DNA from: CAZSVP01 sp964637185
Lineage (GTDB): Bacteria > Patescibacteriota > Saccharimonadia > CAILAD01 > BJGX01
NCBI GenBank assembly: GCA_964637185.1
Contig: CAZWVB010000004.1
Coordinates: forward strand, 1 to 48,245
Length of the DNA: 48,245 nt
Direction of reading: 5' to 3'
A program made the translations under genes and the position numbers. The notes under the pieces are model-generated. The model was given only the letters and a program-made list of their open reading frames with translations. It was not told where the DNA came from and did no database searches. The first letter of the stretch is position 1. Every line of letters begins with the position of its first letter. This document shows positions 32,828-40,848 of the stretch, piece after piece.

Positions 32828-33534
32828 GCGACACCAAGCCAAAAGACTGCTAAATAAGCTGCTATTAGCAGTAGTATAGCGGCAATTATCATGATTGCGG
32901 AACGCGACAACGCAAAACCCGATGGAGTGTCGTCGATATCATCCTTCCAATCATCATGGTGTGGTCCGGTGGCTTCAGCGGCATGGTGTACTGTCGGCTC
33001 ATCCATCTTACCAACCATCGCGGCCGCGGCGGCCGTTGACGCGACTTTCTCGGTGGTATCGGGTTCAAATGTCTCATCGTAGCGTTTGCTGATATCGGTC
33101 ACTTTGGGTGAGCCGTCAGCCTGGCTGGTAGCCATAGCAGTAGCGCCTATATAGTCGTCATGGGAATAATCAGATACATGAGCGGCTGGGAGCTCTGGCA
33201 CCATTAATCTCTTCATATGATGTTTGAGCGAGTACTTCGCTGGCTTGCTAGGATTTGGTCGGACAGCAGGGGCCGGTTTGGCCGCTTTTGGCTTGGCCTT
33301 GGTGGTAGGCTGGGATGGCTTGGTCTGTACAATCACGTCTGCTGAACTATCTGATACTGGCGTCGATGCCATCAGCGGGCTACGATGCACTTCTACGGTA
33401 GCCGCGCCATCAGATTTAAATTTCTCAAATTGGTGTACCGCACCACAGCCGGGGCACAACAAGCCGACGGCCGAATGCACAAGCTCAGTATTACAATCAG
33501 GACAACTGTGATTCATATTACCTTTGTCAACCAT
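32824..33534 (-). CDS. Zinc-ribbon protein with C-terminal membrane anchor
   Basis: 236 aa (or 230 if it starts at the ATG at 33516). The N-terminal zinc ribbon is CPDC...CPGC (~10-30), followed by a Pro/Lys/Ala-rich linker (~60-110), an acidic middle region, and a C-terminal hydrophobic anchor (IMIIAAILLLIAAYLAVFWL, ~212-232). A tail-anchored cytoplasmic protein is likely. I do not recognise a family. It overlaps the end of secF by four nt, with no terminator seen between them. Confidence 0.6.
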   Translation of the reverse strand: MVDKGNMNHSCPDCNTELVHSAVGLLCPGCGAVHQFEKFKSDGAATVEVHRSPLMASTPVSDSSADVIVQTKPSQPTTKAKPKAAKPAPAVRPNPSKPAKYSLKHHMKRLMVPELPAAHVSDYSHDDYIGATAMATSQADGSPKVTDISKRYDETFEPDTTEKVASTAAAAAMVGKMDEPTVHHAAEATGPHHDDWKDDIDDTPSGFALSRSAIMIIAAILLLIAAYLAVFWLGVA

Positions 33535-33566
33535 TTTAAATCAGTTGAGCTTATTCTGTAAACCCC

Positions 33567-33595
33567 TTGTGCTTTTGGTAATTGTGCGATATACT
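33567..33595 (+). promoter_or_regulatory. Promoter for the winged-helix regulator
   Basis: TTGTGC, 17-nt spacer, TATACT. The start is predicted near 33602, leaving a ~52-nt leader; AAAGAGG in it is too far from the ATG to be a normal ribosome site. Confidence 0.5.
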
Positions 33596-33653
33596 ACAAA
33601 CCAAACAGGTGTGTTACAATACAAAGAGGTAAGACAAAGTTGATAAAAATACA

Positions 33654-33935
33654 ATGTTACAGCATTTTATAACTTCCAAAACACGTCGCAAGATCATCAT
33701 CTTATTTTCGAAGTACCCTGATTATAAGGTGCATATTCGTGGTTTGGCCAAAATAACCAAAGAAGATCCTGGCAATGTTAGTCGGGAGCTGTCTCGTCTC
33801 GAGAAGATAGGCTATGTGCGCTCGGCTCGCGATGCCAATACCAAGGTTTACTGGGCCAACAAGAATTTCTTGCTTTTCAAGGAGTTGCAGAGTATGGTGC
33901 TCAAGACGTCGAGTAAGCGAAGCAAAACCGTCTAG
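33654..33935 (+). CDS. Small winged-helix transcriptional regulator
   Basis: 93 aa. A single HTH domain: TSKTRRKIIILFSKYPD, VHIRGLAKITKEDPGNVSRELSRLEKIGYV (recognition helix EDPGNVSRELSRL), then a beta wing with DANTKVYWANKNF. The pattern resembles the HTH fused to MntA-type nucleotidyltransferases and ArsR-like regulators. Effector-binding residues are not visible. A hairpin (TCTCAC/GTGAGA, 33947-33972) separates it from the small gene at 34025. DNA target unknown; autoregulation is possible. Confidence 0.7.
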   Translation: MLQHFITSKTRRKIIILFSKYPDYKVHIRGLAKITKEDPGNVSRELSRLEKIGYVRSARDANTKVYWANKNFLLFKELQSMVLKTSSKRSKTV

Positions 33936-33946
33936 TTGTTGGTAGG

Positions 33947-33972
33947 TCTCACGCTCTAGCCGGAGAGTGAGA
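33947..33972 (+). other. Hairpin between two small genes
   Basis: TCTCAC pairs with GTGAGA, with inner CTCT/GGAG-type pairs. A second stem TTGCCAA (33974-33980) with TTGGCAA (33994-34000) follows. Neither has a T-run, so these may be mRNA-processing or stability elements rather than terminators. Confidence 0.4.
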
Positions 33973-34024
33973 TTTGCCAAAAACCAAAAAGAGTTGGCAA
34001 AAAGAAAAATCAAAGGAGAGGGTT

Positions 34025-34195
34025 ATGAATATCAAAAACAAACTACGCAATTATTTTGTGCGTACACGCCGACAGCTGATCCGAGAGAAGTATCAGCATA
34101 CCACCAATCGTCCGGCATTGCCTCGAGTGTCGAGCCAGCAGTTTACTTCGCGACTTGATGCCGACTACGGCTTGGTGCGTAAGAGTTTGTACTAA
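34025..34195 (+). CDS. 56-aa basic protein of unknown function
   Basis: The ATG at 34025 has a very strong AAAGGAGAGGG ribosome site just upstream, which decides the start over a longer upstream frame. The peptide is MNIKNKLRNYFVRTRRQLI..., very Arg/Lys-rich with no membrane segment, ending LDADYGLVRKSLY. I do not recognise it. It could bind nucleic acid (inference from charge). A GCTCAAAC/GTTTGAGC hairpin follows at 34224-34251. Confidence 0.6.
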   Translation: MNIKNKLRNYFVRTRRQLIREKYQHTTNRPALPRVSSQQFTSRLDADYGLVRKSLY

Positions 34196-34223
34196 TAATA
34201 TCGCCCGAAGCGGCCTGGGTAGT

Positions 34224-34251
34224 GCTCAAACTGTTTCCTTAGCGTTTGAGC
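34224..34251 (+). terminator. Possible terminator hairpin
   Basis: GCTCAAAC (34224-34231) pairs perfectly with GTTTGAGC (34244-34251). It lacks a T-run, so termination is uncertain. Confidence 0.35.
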
Positions 34252-34305
34252 CCGCCACCTGATCTTTGTGGCTAATATCTCTAGCTACTACTAGACGCCA
34301 TTGTG

Positions 34306-34334
34306 TTGCCATTATATGGCAAATTCTGCATACT
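34306..34334 (+). promoter_or_regulatory. recJ promoter, leaderless spacing
   Basis: TTGCCA, 17-nt spacer, CATACT, six nt to the ATG at 34341. There is no Shine-Dalgarno. This supports the 34341 start against the longer frame beginning at 34266. Confidence 0.6.
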
Positions 34335-34340
34335 AATTGC

Positions 34341-36011
34341 ATGAATCGATTTGTGTGGGAGATCTCTGAGCAGGTAGCTTCGGAGGATATCGTGTCTACT
34401 ATACTGGCTAGCCGGGGGCTGGATACCGAGGCCCAGAAAGTATTTTTGAATCCTGCCTACCCTGGTCTACTTGATGGTCCTGCACTATATAAGAGTATGG
34501 ATAGAGCTGTGGCGCGGATTGCACTGGCTCTCAAAAAGAAAGAAAAAATTGCTGTATATGGTGACTATGACATCGACGGGTTGTGTGCAACTACGCTGCT
34601 GTATGAGGTGCTGACCAAGGCAGGCGCTGAGACTATAGCCTACATACCTGATAGATTTGAAGAGGGTTATGGACTCAACAAAGGTGCGCTGGATCATCTA
34701 AAGGCCGAGGGTGTGGGTTTGGTAATATCGGTCGATTGCGGTGGCCGCTCGCATGCTGAGGCTGCTTATGCCAAGTCAATCGGCCTAGATCTGATCATCA
34801 CTGACCACCATGAGATGGATGATACCGCGCCCCAAGACGCGGTGGCTGTGGTCAATCCCAAGCGAGCTGACAATAAGCCATGCTTTACTGAGGTAGCAGG
34901 TGTCACAGTGGCCTTTCAACTAGTACGGGCACTGCAGCAGCAAGAAGTGATTAAATTGGCAGATGGCCAGGAAAAATGGCTGCTTGATTTGGTGGCCTTG
35001 GCTACTGTCTGCGACGTGGTGCCACTATTGAATGCCAATCGCGAGCTGGTATATTTTGGTTTGATGGTGCTGCGCAAATCGCCTCGGGCTGGTATCCGGG
35101 CGCTCTGTAAGGCGGCCGGCGTCGAACAATCCAATATTACCGAAGAAGATCTGGGTTTTCGCCTCGGCCCACGCCTCAATGCCGCTGGTCGTATGGAGCA
35201 TGCCCGGCATGCACTGAGTCTACTGATGGCTACCGACCAAGACGAAGCTGAGCGTCAGGCAGCCTATCTCAATGATCTCAATCTGCAGCGGCAGGCAGAC
35301 ACCAAGATGATATACGAGATGGCCAGCGCGATGGCGCGTCACAGCGAAGACCCAATTTTGGTGCTCAGCCATCCGGACTGGTCGCATGGCGTGGTTGGCA
35401 TAGTGGCAAGCCGCATAGTTGAGCGCTATCACAAGCCAGCCATACTCCTGCAAGAACTGCCAGACGGCACCGCCAAGGGCTCGGCGCGCAGTGTGGATGG
35501 CGTGAGCATTATAGATGCCATAGGAGATAGCGCAGACCTGCTTACCAAACATGGTGGCCACCAGTTTGCGGCCGGTGTTACCTTGCCGGCCGAGCGCATC
35601 GAAGCGTTTCGTGAGCGCATCAACAAGTATGCCAGTAGCAATGTCAATATTGCGCCACAAAAGTTGGTGATCGATGCTCAGTTACAATTGCAGCTGTTGG
35701 CACTAGACTTGCTCGATCTGTTGGAGAGGCTAAGACCGTTTGGCCGTGACAACGCCCAGCCGGTGCTAGCTAGCCAGGCTACGCTAGAAGATGTGCGCTG
35801 GGTGGGTGCTGAGCGCAAGCATGCTCAGATCAGCCTAAGCCAATCTGGACGCAATTATGTGCGCGGTATTAGCTTTGGTGCTAAGAGTTGGCTCGAGGCT
35901 GACAAACAACTCGGCCAGTCGGTACAGGTGGCTTATCGGTTACGGCGCAACAACTATCAAGGCGTCGATGAATTGCAGCTTGAGGTACTTGACATCCACC
36001 CAGCACTTTAG
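34341..36011 (+). CDS. recJ: Single-stranded-DNA exonuclease RecJ
   Basis: 556 aa from 34341 (MNRFVWEIS). DHH-family motifs: YGDYDIDGLCAT (motif I), SVDCGG (II), TDHHEMDD (III, the DHH), then the DHHA1 domain with GHARSVDG-like SARSVDGVSIIDAI and GGHQFAAGVTL. A C-terminal OB region carries RPFGRDNAQPVL. It degrades single-stranded DNA 5' to 3' in recombination and mismatch repair. It is slightly shorter than E. coli RecJ (577). Confidence 0.93.
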   Translation: MNRFVWEISEQVASEDIVSTILASRGLDTEAQKVFLNPAYPGLLDGPALYKSMDRAVARIALALKKKEKIAVYGDYDIDGLCATTLLYEVLTKAGAETIAYIPDRFEEGYGLNKGALDHLKAEGVGLVISVDCGGRSHAEAAYAKSIGLDLIITDHHEMDDTAPQDAVAVVNPKRADNKPCFTEVAGVTVAFQLVRALQQQEVIKLADGQEKWLLDLVALATVCDVVPLLNANRELVYFGLMVLRKSPRAGIRALCKAAGVEQSNITEEDLGFRLGPRLNAAGRMEHARHALSLLMATDQDEAERQAAYLNDLNLQRQADTKMIYEMASAMARHSEDPILVLSHPDWSHGVVGIVASRIVERYHKPAILLQELPDGTAKGSARSVDGVSIIDAIGDSADLLTKHGGHQFAAGVTLPAERIEAFRERINKYASSNVNIAPQKLVIDAQLQLQLLALDLLDLLERLRPFGRDNAQPVLASQATLEDVRWVGAERKHAQISLSQSGRNYVRGISFGAKSWLEADKQLGQSVQVAYRLRRNNYQGVDELQLEVLDIHPAL

Positions 36012-36017
36012 TAAGAT
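35989..36017 (+). promoter_or_regulatory. Promoter for the YerC-like gene, inside recJ
   Basis: A perfect TTGACA, 17-nt spacer, TAAGAT. The -35 box lies in recJ codons. The predicted start at ~36024 is about three nt before the ATG at 36027. Confidence 0.7.
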
Positions 36018-36026
36018 AAAGTGACT

Positions 36027-36320
36027 ATGAATAAGCAGCAGCTATTTTATCAATCGTTTTTACAGCTACGCACCGAGGATGAGGTGCGCAAATATTTGCG
36101 TGATCTTTTGACCGAGGCCGAGATAGCTGAGTTTACCGAGCGGCTATATGTTGCAGACTTGCTATCAGGCGGCAATACGTATGAGGCTATTGCACAAAAA
36201 ACCAATATGAGTAGCACTACCATTGCACGAGTCAGTAAGTGGCTTCGATCAGGCAAGGGCGGTTATGATCTCGTGCTCGATAGATTACATCATCTCCAGT
36301 CTTCCAAAACTCTTTTGTGA
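36027..36320 (+). CDS. YerC/YecD-type TrpR-like regulator
   Basis: 97 aa from the ATG at 36027; a GTG two codons upstream (36021) is possible but would sit at or before the transcription start. Helical TrpR-superfamily fold: TEDEVRKYLRDLLTEAEIAEFTERLYVADLLSGGNTYEAIAQKTNMSST, of which the key parts are LLTEAEIAEFTERL and the HTH YEAIAQKTNMSSTTIARVSKWL. YerC/YecD proteins lack the tryptophan pocket of TrpR and their ligand is unknown. It is followed by a clear terminator. Confidence 0.85.
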   Translation: MNKQQLFYQSFLQLRTEDEVRKYLRDLLTEAEIAEFTERLYVADLLSGGNTYEAIAQKTNMSSTTIARVSKWLRSGKGGYDLVLDRLHHLQSSKTLL

Positions 36321-36347
36321 GAAGATTGGTTTTAAATATTTGAAGCT

Positions 36348-36377
36348 AGCCTCCTCTCAAACCGAGAGGGGCTTTTT
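36348..36377 (+). terminator. Intrinsic terminator after the YerC-like gene
   Basis: AGCC-T-CCTCTC pairs with GAGAGG-GGCT (one bulge), followed by five T. Confidence 0.8.
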
Positions 36378-36528
36378 GAAGAAGCCAGGATCACGAAGGA
36401 GCATCAGTTGTCCGACAAGCATACTGCCAGTGAAGAGATTTGCAGAGTATTTGCAGAAGAAGGCTGGTGGGATGATGGGCCGAGCCATTGCCTGGGCTTA
36501 CGCATCATTAGCCGGATGGGTTCGATGA
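36376..36528 (+). CDS. Possible 50-aa basic peptide (uncertain)
   Basis: The frame is open from a TTG at 36376 to TGA at 36526-36528. The translation is protein-like: KKPGSRRSISCPTSIL, VKRFAEYLQKK, GGMMGRAIAWAYASLAGWVR (quoted in parts). A purine-rich GAGAGGGG lies before the TTG but is also part of the terminator hairpin. No promoter is obvious. It may instead be part of a structured, non-coding hisS-upstream region. Low confidence. Confidence 0.25.
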   Translation: MKKPGSRRSISCPTSILPVKRFAEYLQKKAGGMMGRAIAWAYASLAGWVR

Positions 36529-36609
36529 AAGTAACAGCGAACACATCGGATCGGAGCTCGCAGCCAACTAGTAAATACTGACAACGTCGGGCTAGTCGAC
36601 CGTGGTGAC

Positions 36610-36643
36610 GGTGAGCCAGGGCACATCCATGCCCTGGCTCACC
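36610..36643 (+). other. 14-bp perfect hairpin upstream of hisS
   Basis: GGTGAGCCAGGGCA and its exact complement, with a six-nt CATCCA loop. There is no T-run after it. The 36529-36609 stretch before it holds shorter stems (ACCGT/ACGGT). A possible promoter GTGACA-17-TAATCT follows at 36650-36678, so the hairpin may lie just upstream of the hisS transcript. Confidence 0.6.
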
Positions 36644-36696
36644 AAAGCAGTGACAGAGCTAATAGGCTATGCTAATCTAATACAAAGGACTATATT

Positions 36697-37947
36697 ATGA
36701 GCAAACAATTTCAACGCGTTCGCGGTATGCAAGACGTACTACCTCCGACCTCTGAGGTATGGCAGTACATTTCAAGTGTTTTTGTAGAAGTTTGTGAGCA
36801 GGCTGGATTTCGGCGAGCATATCTGCCTGTGCTGGAGCATTCCAGCCTGTTTGAGCGCAGTATCGGCGAGGCTACCGAGGTAGTGCACAAGGAGCTGTAT
36901 CGATTTGAAGATCGCGGCGGGGATATGTTGGCACTCAAGCCAGAGAGTACTGCCGGAATAGTACGCAGTTATATCGAAAACGGCCTCAACTCCTGGCCCA
37001 GCCCAGTCAATTTATTTTGTATAGAGGCGCACTTCCGCTATGACCGTCCCCAAGCTGGGCGCTATCGTCAGCATCATCAGCTCGATGTCGAGAGCTTTGG
37101 CACGCGCGACCCATATATTGATGCCAATATCATTGCTTTGGCAGCTCGACTGTTTGAACGGCTGGGCATTGGCTACAGTTTGCAGCTCAACACCATCGGC
37201 CAGCCGGCAGATCGCGAGAAATTTGGCCAGGCCTTGCAAGAATATTTGGCGCCACACCAGGCTGATTTGCCAGAGCTGGTCCAAAAACAGCTTGAGTCCA
37301 ACCCACTACGGGTGTTGGACAGCAAAGATCCCAAGGTTGGTGAGATGCTGCGCTCTGCTCCGCAGCTGGCTGAGTTTGTCAGCCAAGACTCGCAGGCCTA
37401 TTTTGAGACCGTCCGCTCGGCACTGTCTGACAGCGGCGTTGAGTCTAACATCAATCCTCGCTTGGTGCGCGGATTGGATTATTACAACGATACAGTGTTT
37501 GAATTCAAAGGCTCTGCCGAAGGCTCGCAGGATTCAATTGGCGGCGGCGGGCGATATGATGGTCTGGTAGAGATGCTGGGCGGACAGCCTACGTCGGCAT
37601 TTGGCTTTGGGCTAGGTCTAGAGCGGATTACTCTGGAGCTGCAAAAACAAGCCAAACTGCCTGAGCTGGAGAAAAAACATGTCATGCTGATATGCGTTAG
37701 TGATACCCAAAAGCCTGATCTGTTCCGGCTGCAGCAGAAGCTGCTGGCTGCCGGCGTAGGCGTTGTAGCCGATTACTCCAGCCGCAATCTCAGCGCTCAG
37801 CTGACCAAGGCCAACAAGGCTGGTATTGGACACGCAGCCATCCTAGGCGAGGCCGAAGCCGCCAAGCAGGTGGTCAGCTTGCGTGATCTGGCTACTGGCG
37901 AGCAGACCGAGGTTGGTTACGACGATTTAGCTGCTCATCTGGGCTAG
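36697..37947 (+). CDS. hisS: Histidyl-tRNA synthetase
   Basis: 416 aa class II synthetase. It starts FQRVRGMQDVLPP. Motif 2 is RYDRPQAGRYRQHHQLDVE. The His-specific boxes are RGLDYYNDTVFEF (HisA) and GGGGRYDGL (HisB), with GFGLGLERI in motif 3. The C-terminal anticodon domain (~325-416) has VMLICVSDTQKP and GVVADYSSRNLSAQL. The ATG has AAAGGA eight nt upstream. No His T-box was found. Confidence 0.95.
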   Translation: MSKQFQRVRGMQDVLPPTSEVWQYISSVFVEVCEQAGFRRAYLPVLEHSSLFERSIGEATEVVHKELYRFEDRGGDMLALKPESTAGIVRSYIENGLNSWPSPVNLFCIEAHFRYDRPQAGRYRQHHQLDVESFGTRDPYIDANIIALAARLFERLGIGYSLQLNTIGQPADREKFGQALQEYLAPHQADLPELVQKQLESNPLRVLDSKDPKVGEMLRSAPQLAEFVSQDSQAYFETVRSALSDSGVESNINPRLVRGLDYYNDTVFEFKGSAEGSQDSIGGGGRYDGLVEMLGGQPTSAFGFGLGLERITLELQKQAKLPELEKKHVMLICVSDTQKPDLFRLQQKLLAAGVGVVADYSSRNLSAQLTKANKAGIGHAAILGEAEAAKQVVSLRDLATGEQTEVGYDDLAAHLG

Positions 37948-37949
37948 AC

Positions 37950-37978
37950 TTGGCAAATGCTGTTAAATGTTCTATAAT
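37950..37978 (+). promoter_or_regulatory. Promoter of the rpsU operon
   Basis: TTGGCA, 17-nt spacer, TATAAT, starting three nt after the hisS stop. The leader of about 35 nt ends in a perfect AAGGAGGTGA. Confidence 0.8.
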
Positions 37979-38018
37979 TGAGCGGTATTTAACAACACCC
38001 AAGGAGGTGAATTACTCT

Positions 38019-38225
38019 ATGCTAACCGTCATTCGTAAAGACGACGAATCGACTGAAAGCTTGGTACGACGTTTCAACAAGAAGGTTACCCAATCTGGCA
38101 TCCTGACCGAAGCGCGTCGCAAGAAATATTTCGAAAAACCTATTTCAAAGAAAGAGCAGCGCGAAGTAGCTTTGCGTAAGAAAGTCCGCAAAGATCAAAA
38201 AATGCGCGAGATTTTGGGCTACTAA
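38019..38225 (+). CDS. rpsU: Ribosomal protein bS21
   Basis: 68 aa from the ATG at 38019, fixed by AAGGAGGTGA eight nt before it; the upstream in-frame extension overlaps the promoter and is not coding. It has the S21 pattern: ESLVRRFNKKVTQSGILTEARRKKYFEKP, of which FNKKVTQSG and RKKYFEKP are the family marks, then a Lys/Arg helix. The stop overlaps the next start (TAATG). It is first gene of a six-gene operon. Confidence 0.95.
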   Translation: MLTVIRKDDESTESLVRRFNKKVTQSGILTEARRKKYFEKPISKKEQREVALRKKVRKDQKMREILGY

Positions 38226-38680
38226 TGGACCAAGACCTACTCAACCAGCTTGAGTCTGATCTGCAGGACGCCATGCGTGAGCGGGATAAGATCCGCCTGA
38301 CAGTGCTGCGTTTGCTCAAGAGCGCTCTCAAGAATTACCAGATAGAGGTTGGCCATGATCTAAGCAACCAAGAGGTACTGAGCATACTTCAAAAAGAAGC
38401 CAAAAAACGTCAAGAGGCTGCCCAGGCTTATGAGCAGGCTGGTCGTGTCGATCAAGCTCAAGAAGAGCGCGATGAGCTGGCCACTATCGAGAGCTATCTG
38501 CCCGAGCAGATGAGTGAAGCTGATGTAACCAAGGTGGTTACTGAGGTGATCGCTGCTACCCCAGCTGATCAGCGCCAGATGGGCCCGATTATCGGTCAGG
38601 TACGCGCCAAGACCGAAGGCCAAGCCGATGGCGCACTAATAGCAAAACTAGTTGCCCAGGAACTCAAAAAGCAAGGCTAG
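38225..38680 (+). CDS. yqeY: GatB/YqeY-domain protein
   Basis: 151 aa. It has the helical YqeY fold: LQDAMRERDKIRLTVLRLL at the N-terminus, LSILQKEAKKRQEAAQAY, ESYLPEQMSE and MGPIIGQVRAKTEGQADGALIAKLV. The fold matches the tRNA-binding tail of GatB, and the standalone protein commonly follows rpsU. Exact biochemical role is unknown. Its start overlaps the rpsU stop by one base (TAATG). Confidence 0.92.
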   Translation: MDQDLLNQLESDLQDAMRERDKIRLTVLRLLKSALKNYQIEVGHDLSNQEVLSILQKEAKKRQEAAQAYEQAGRVDQAQEERDELATIESYLPEQMSEADVTKVVTEVIAATPADQRQMGPIIGQVRAKTEGQADGALIAKLVAQELKKQG

Positions 38681-38684
38681 AGCC

Positions 38685-39122
38685 GTGGCAAGCACCAAAC
38701 TCACCATTGAGGGGAGTGGTATGCAGCCACTGCTAGCAACGGACTATCAACTATTGTTGAGCTCGGCGCGGCATTCTATCGAGCTGCCATCTAGCTTGCT
38801 GCTTCGGTTTGTCGATACTACTACTATGGCGCAGATCAATCACGCTACCAGCAGCCACAACTATGCGACCGATGTGCTGAGTATCAACTATGCCGAATAT
38901 ACGCCGACACTGGCTCATGAGCTGGCAGCAGAGATAGTTATCTGTCCAGAGGTAGCGGCTACCAACGCTGCCCATGCCGGCCAATCGTTGGCAGACGAGC
39001 TGCGAATGTTGTTTGTACATGGGCTAGTACATATCGCCGGCCATGATCACGCTCAAGCAAATGATAAGGTACGGTTTGATAGTATTGTCAGTGGTATAAT
39101 AGATAACACCAAACAATCATGA
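38685..39122 (+). CDS. ybeY: Endoribonuclease YbeY (rRNA maturation)
   Basis: 145 aa from a GTG at 38685; an in-frame ATG at 38652 would overlap yqeY by 29 nt, and the choice is uncertain. The zinc motif is HGLVHIAGHDH, matching the family HGxLHLxGYDH with Tyr changed to His. SHNYATDVLSINY replaces the usual NPTDVLSFP region. YbeY acts in 16S 3'-end maturation and ribosome quality control. The stop overlaps dgkA (ATGA). Confidence 0.88.
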   Translation: MASTKLTIEGSGMQPLLATDYQLLLSSARHSIELPSSLLLRFVDTTTMAQINHATSSHNYATDVLSINYAEYTPTLAHELAAEIVICPEVAATNAAHAGQSLADELRMLFVHGLVHIAGHDHAQANDKVRFDSIVSGIIDNTKQS

Positions 39123-39490
39123 TCAGACGCTCACTCTCAAGCTTCAAATACGCATTCAATGGCATAGCCGCGCTATTTCGTATGGAGAAAAACGCCAAGA
39201 TACACGCCGTATTTGCGATTCTAGCCATCGTGCTTGGTTTTGCACTACATATAGCGATATCAGCCTTCTTGCTAGTGTTTTTCGCAATTGTACTAGTGAT
39301 ATTTGCCGAAGCCGTCAATACTGCTATTGAGCGCACAATTGATCTAGTTGAGACAGAATCTAGTCAAATGGTCCGGCTAGTCAAAGACATATCAGCAGGC
39401 GCGGTGCTTATAGCGGCGATCGCGGCAATATTTCTAGGCATCGCCGTATTTGGTGGCCGTATTTTGCAATTAATCGGTGTGATCCATTGA
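39119..39490 (+). CDS. dgkA: Diacylglycerol/undecaprenol kinase (DgkA family)
   Basis: 123 aa with three predicted membrane helices. Motifs: EKNAKIHAVFAILA, the acidic FAEAVNTAIERTIDLV, and VKDISAGAVLIAA. In Gram-positives this enzyme phosphorylates undecaprenol for wall synthesis, which fits a CPR cell better than the E. coli lipid cycle. It is coupled to ybeY by ATGA and to the kinase gene downstream by TGATG. Confidence 0.92.
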   Translation: MIRRSLSSFKYAFNGIAALFRMEKNAKIHAVFAILAIVLGFALHIAISAFLLVFFAIVLVIFAEAVNTAIERTIDLVETESSQMVRLVKDISAGAVLIAAIAAIFLGIAVFGGRILQLIGVIH

Positions 39491-40047
39491 TGCCAGCATT
39501 TGCCCGTTTTACTATCGTGCTGGGTAGCCCCGGAGCCGGCAAAGACACTCAGCTAGAGCTACTCGAGCGAGCCTGCGGTGCACAAATATTATATATTGGG
39601 CAAACTATTCGACGAGCTGCAGAAACGAATAAAAATATTGAACAATATCTAGAGTCAGGTGCCCTAGTCCCGCAGTCAATTATCACTACTTTATACGAAC
39701 TCAAGCTACAAGAGTTTGGCCCAACAGATTGGTTAATCAGTGATGGATTCCCGCGTAGTGTTGAACAAGCTGACTGGCTAGAACAGCTGCTTGACCAAAG
39801 TTTTACCAGTATCAGCGAAGTAATTCTACTTGATATCCCCCAATCTGAGGCCCTGGATAGGCTTAAAAAACGTGCTCGTCATGATGACACGAACAATACA
39901 GTTGTTCAGAGATTTGAAACCTTTGAGCGTGAGACTGGCCCGGTCATTGAGCGCTACAAATCGGCTGGGCTGCTCAAAGTAGTTGATGGTGTCGGTAGCA
40001 TCGAGCAAGTTTTTGATCGATTCAAAATAGCGTTGGGAGTGAACTAA
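39490..40047 (+). CDS. adk: Adenylate kinase-type nucleoside monophosphate kinase
   Basis: 185 aa from the ATG at 39490; a TTG directly before it is possible. P-loop VLGSPGAGKDTQ; NMP-binding QTIRRAAE...GALVPQSII; LISDGFPRSVEQADWL; KKRARHDDTNNTVVQRFETF with a short LID and no zinc cysteines. It makes ADP from AMP and ATP. Its position right before map recalls the secY-adk-map order of ribosomal operons, although secY is not here. Confidence 0.88.
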   Translation: MPAFARFTIVLGSPGAGKDTQLELLERACGAQILYIGQTIRRAAETNKNIEQYLESGALVPQSIITTLYELKLQEFGPTDWLISDGFPRSVEQADWLEQLLDQSFTSISEVILLDIPQSEALDRLKKRARHDDTNNTVVQRFETFERETGPVIERYKSAGLLKVVDGVGSIEQVFDRFKIALGVN

Positions 40048-40799
40048 TGCTGACGCAGATCAAGACAGCTGAAGAGATCGATAATATGCGTCTTAGCGGT
40101 AAGATACTGGCTACGATATTGACTGATTTGCAACACAATCTAGCTCCTGGCCAGTCTACTTATGAGATTGACCAACGAGCCCGTGAGCTGCTGGATCAGC
40201 ATCAGGCTAAGGCGGCTTTCCTAGGCTATCAGAACTTCCCAGCGGCTATTTGTATATCGGTCAATGACGAAATAGTCCATGGTATTCCCAAAAAAAGCCA
40301 TATTATCAAAGAAGGTGATATCGTCGGGCTTGATTTTGGCGTGACTTACAATGGTATGATTACCGACTCGGCTGTGACTATAGCAGTTGGCAAGGTTGGC
40401 ACAGATGCCAAACGATTGCTAGATGGCGTCCAGCAATCGCTGAATGTAGTGATTAACAGCCTGCATGATGGCATTCGGGTGGGTGATATTGGCCATACTA
40501 TCGAGACAGTGCTGCATCGCCACAATCTATCTGTGGTTGAGGAGCTTGGGGGTCATGGTGTAGGTCATCAGGTGCACGAAGATCCAATGATACCTAATTA
40601 TGGCACTGCTGGCACCGGCCAGGTCCTAAAGGCCGGTATGACGATTGCGCTTGAGCCGATCGCTAGCCTTGGTGACGGCAGCTGCTATGTAGCCGATGAC
40701 AATTGGACATTTGTGACTGGCGATCACAGCTTGTCGGCTCAGTTTGAACACACTTTGCTGATCACTGAATCAGGTGCGGAGATACTCACCACACTCTAG
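40047..40799 (+). CDS. map: Type I methionine aminopeptidase
   Basis: 250 aa. Metal ligands can be placed: Asp in GLDFGVTYNGMITDSAVT (two Asp), His in GGHGVGHQVHEDP, Glu in TIALEPIA, Glu in FEHTLLIT. It removes the initiator Met after deformylase. It has no N-terminal zinc extension. The start overlaps the adk stop (TAATG). This is the last gene of the rpsU operon. Confidence 0.96.
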   Translation: MLTQIKTAEEIDNMRLSGKILATILTDLQHNLAPGQSTYEIDQRARELLDQHQAKAAFLGYQNFPAAICISVNDEIVHGIPKKSHIIKEGDIVGLDFGVTYNGMITDSAVTIAVGKVGTDAKRLLDGVQQSLNVVINSLHDGIRVGDIGHTIETVLHRHNLSVVEELGGHGVGHQVHEDPMIPNYGTAGTGQVLKAGMTIALEPIASLGDGSCYVADDNWTFVTGDHSLSAQFEHTLLITESGAEILTTL

Positions 40800-40832
40800 C
40801 TGCAGCCGGGCTGAACAAAAATAATAATCGTG

Positions 40833-40838
40833 TATAAT
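40833..40838 (+). promoter_or_regulatory. ftsA -10 element
   Basis: A perfect TATAAT ten nt before the ftsA ATG; a weak -35 (CTGAAC, 16-nt spacer) lies upstream. The leader would be three or four nt. Confidence 0.55.
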
Positions 40839-40848
40839 AAGTCATACT

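Noticed and set aside
34266..34340. Longer recJ start at 34266
   Set aside because: A well-spaced promoter (34306-34334) lies inside that extension, and the added residues show no RecJ similarity.
36378..36696. T-box riboswitch for hisS
   Set aside because: No TGGGACC-type motif for tRNA-His and no antiterminator/terminator pair before the ATG. Only an isolated hairpin is present.
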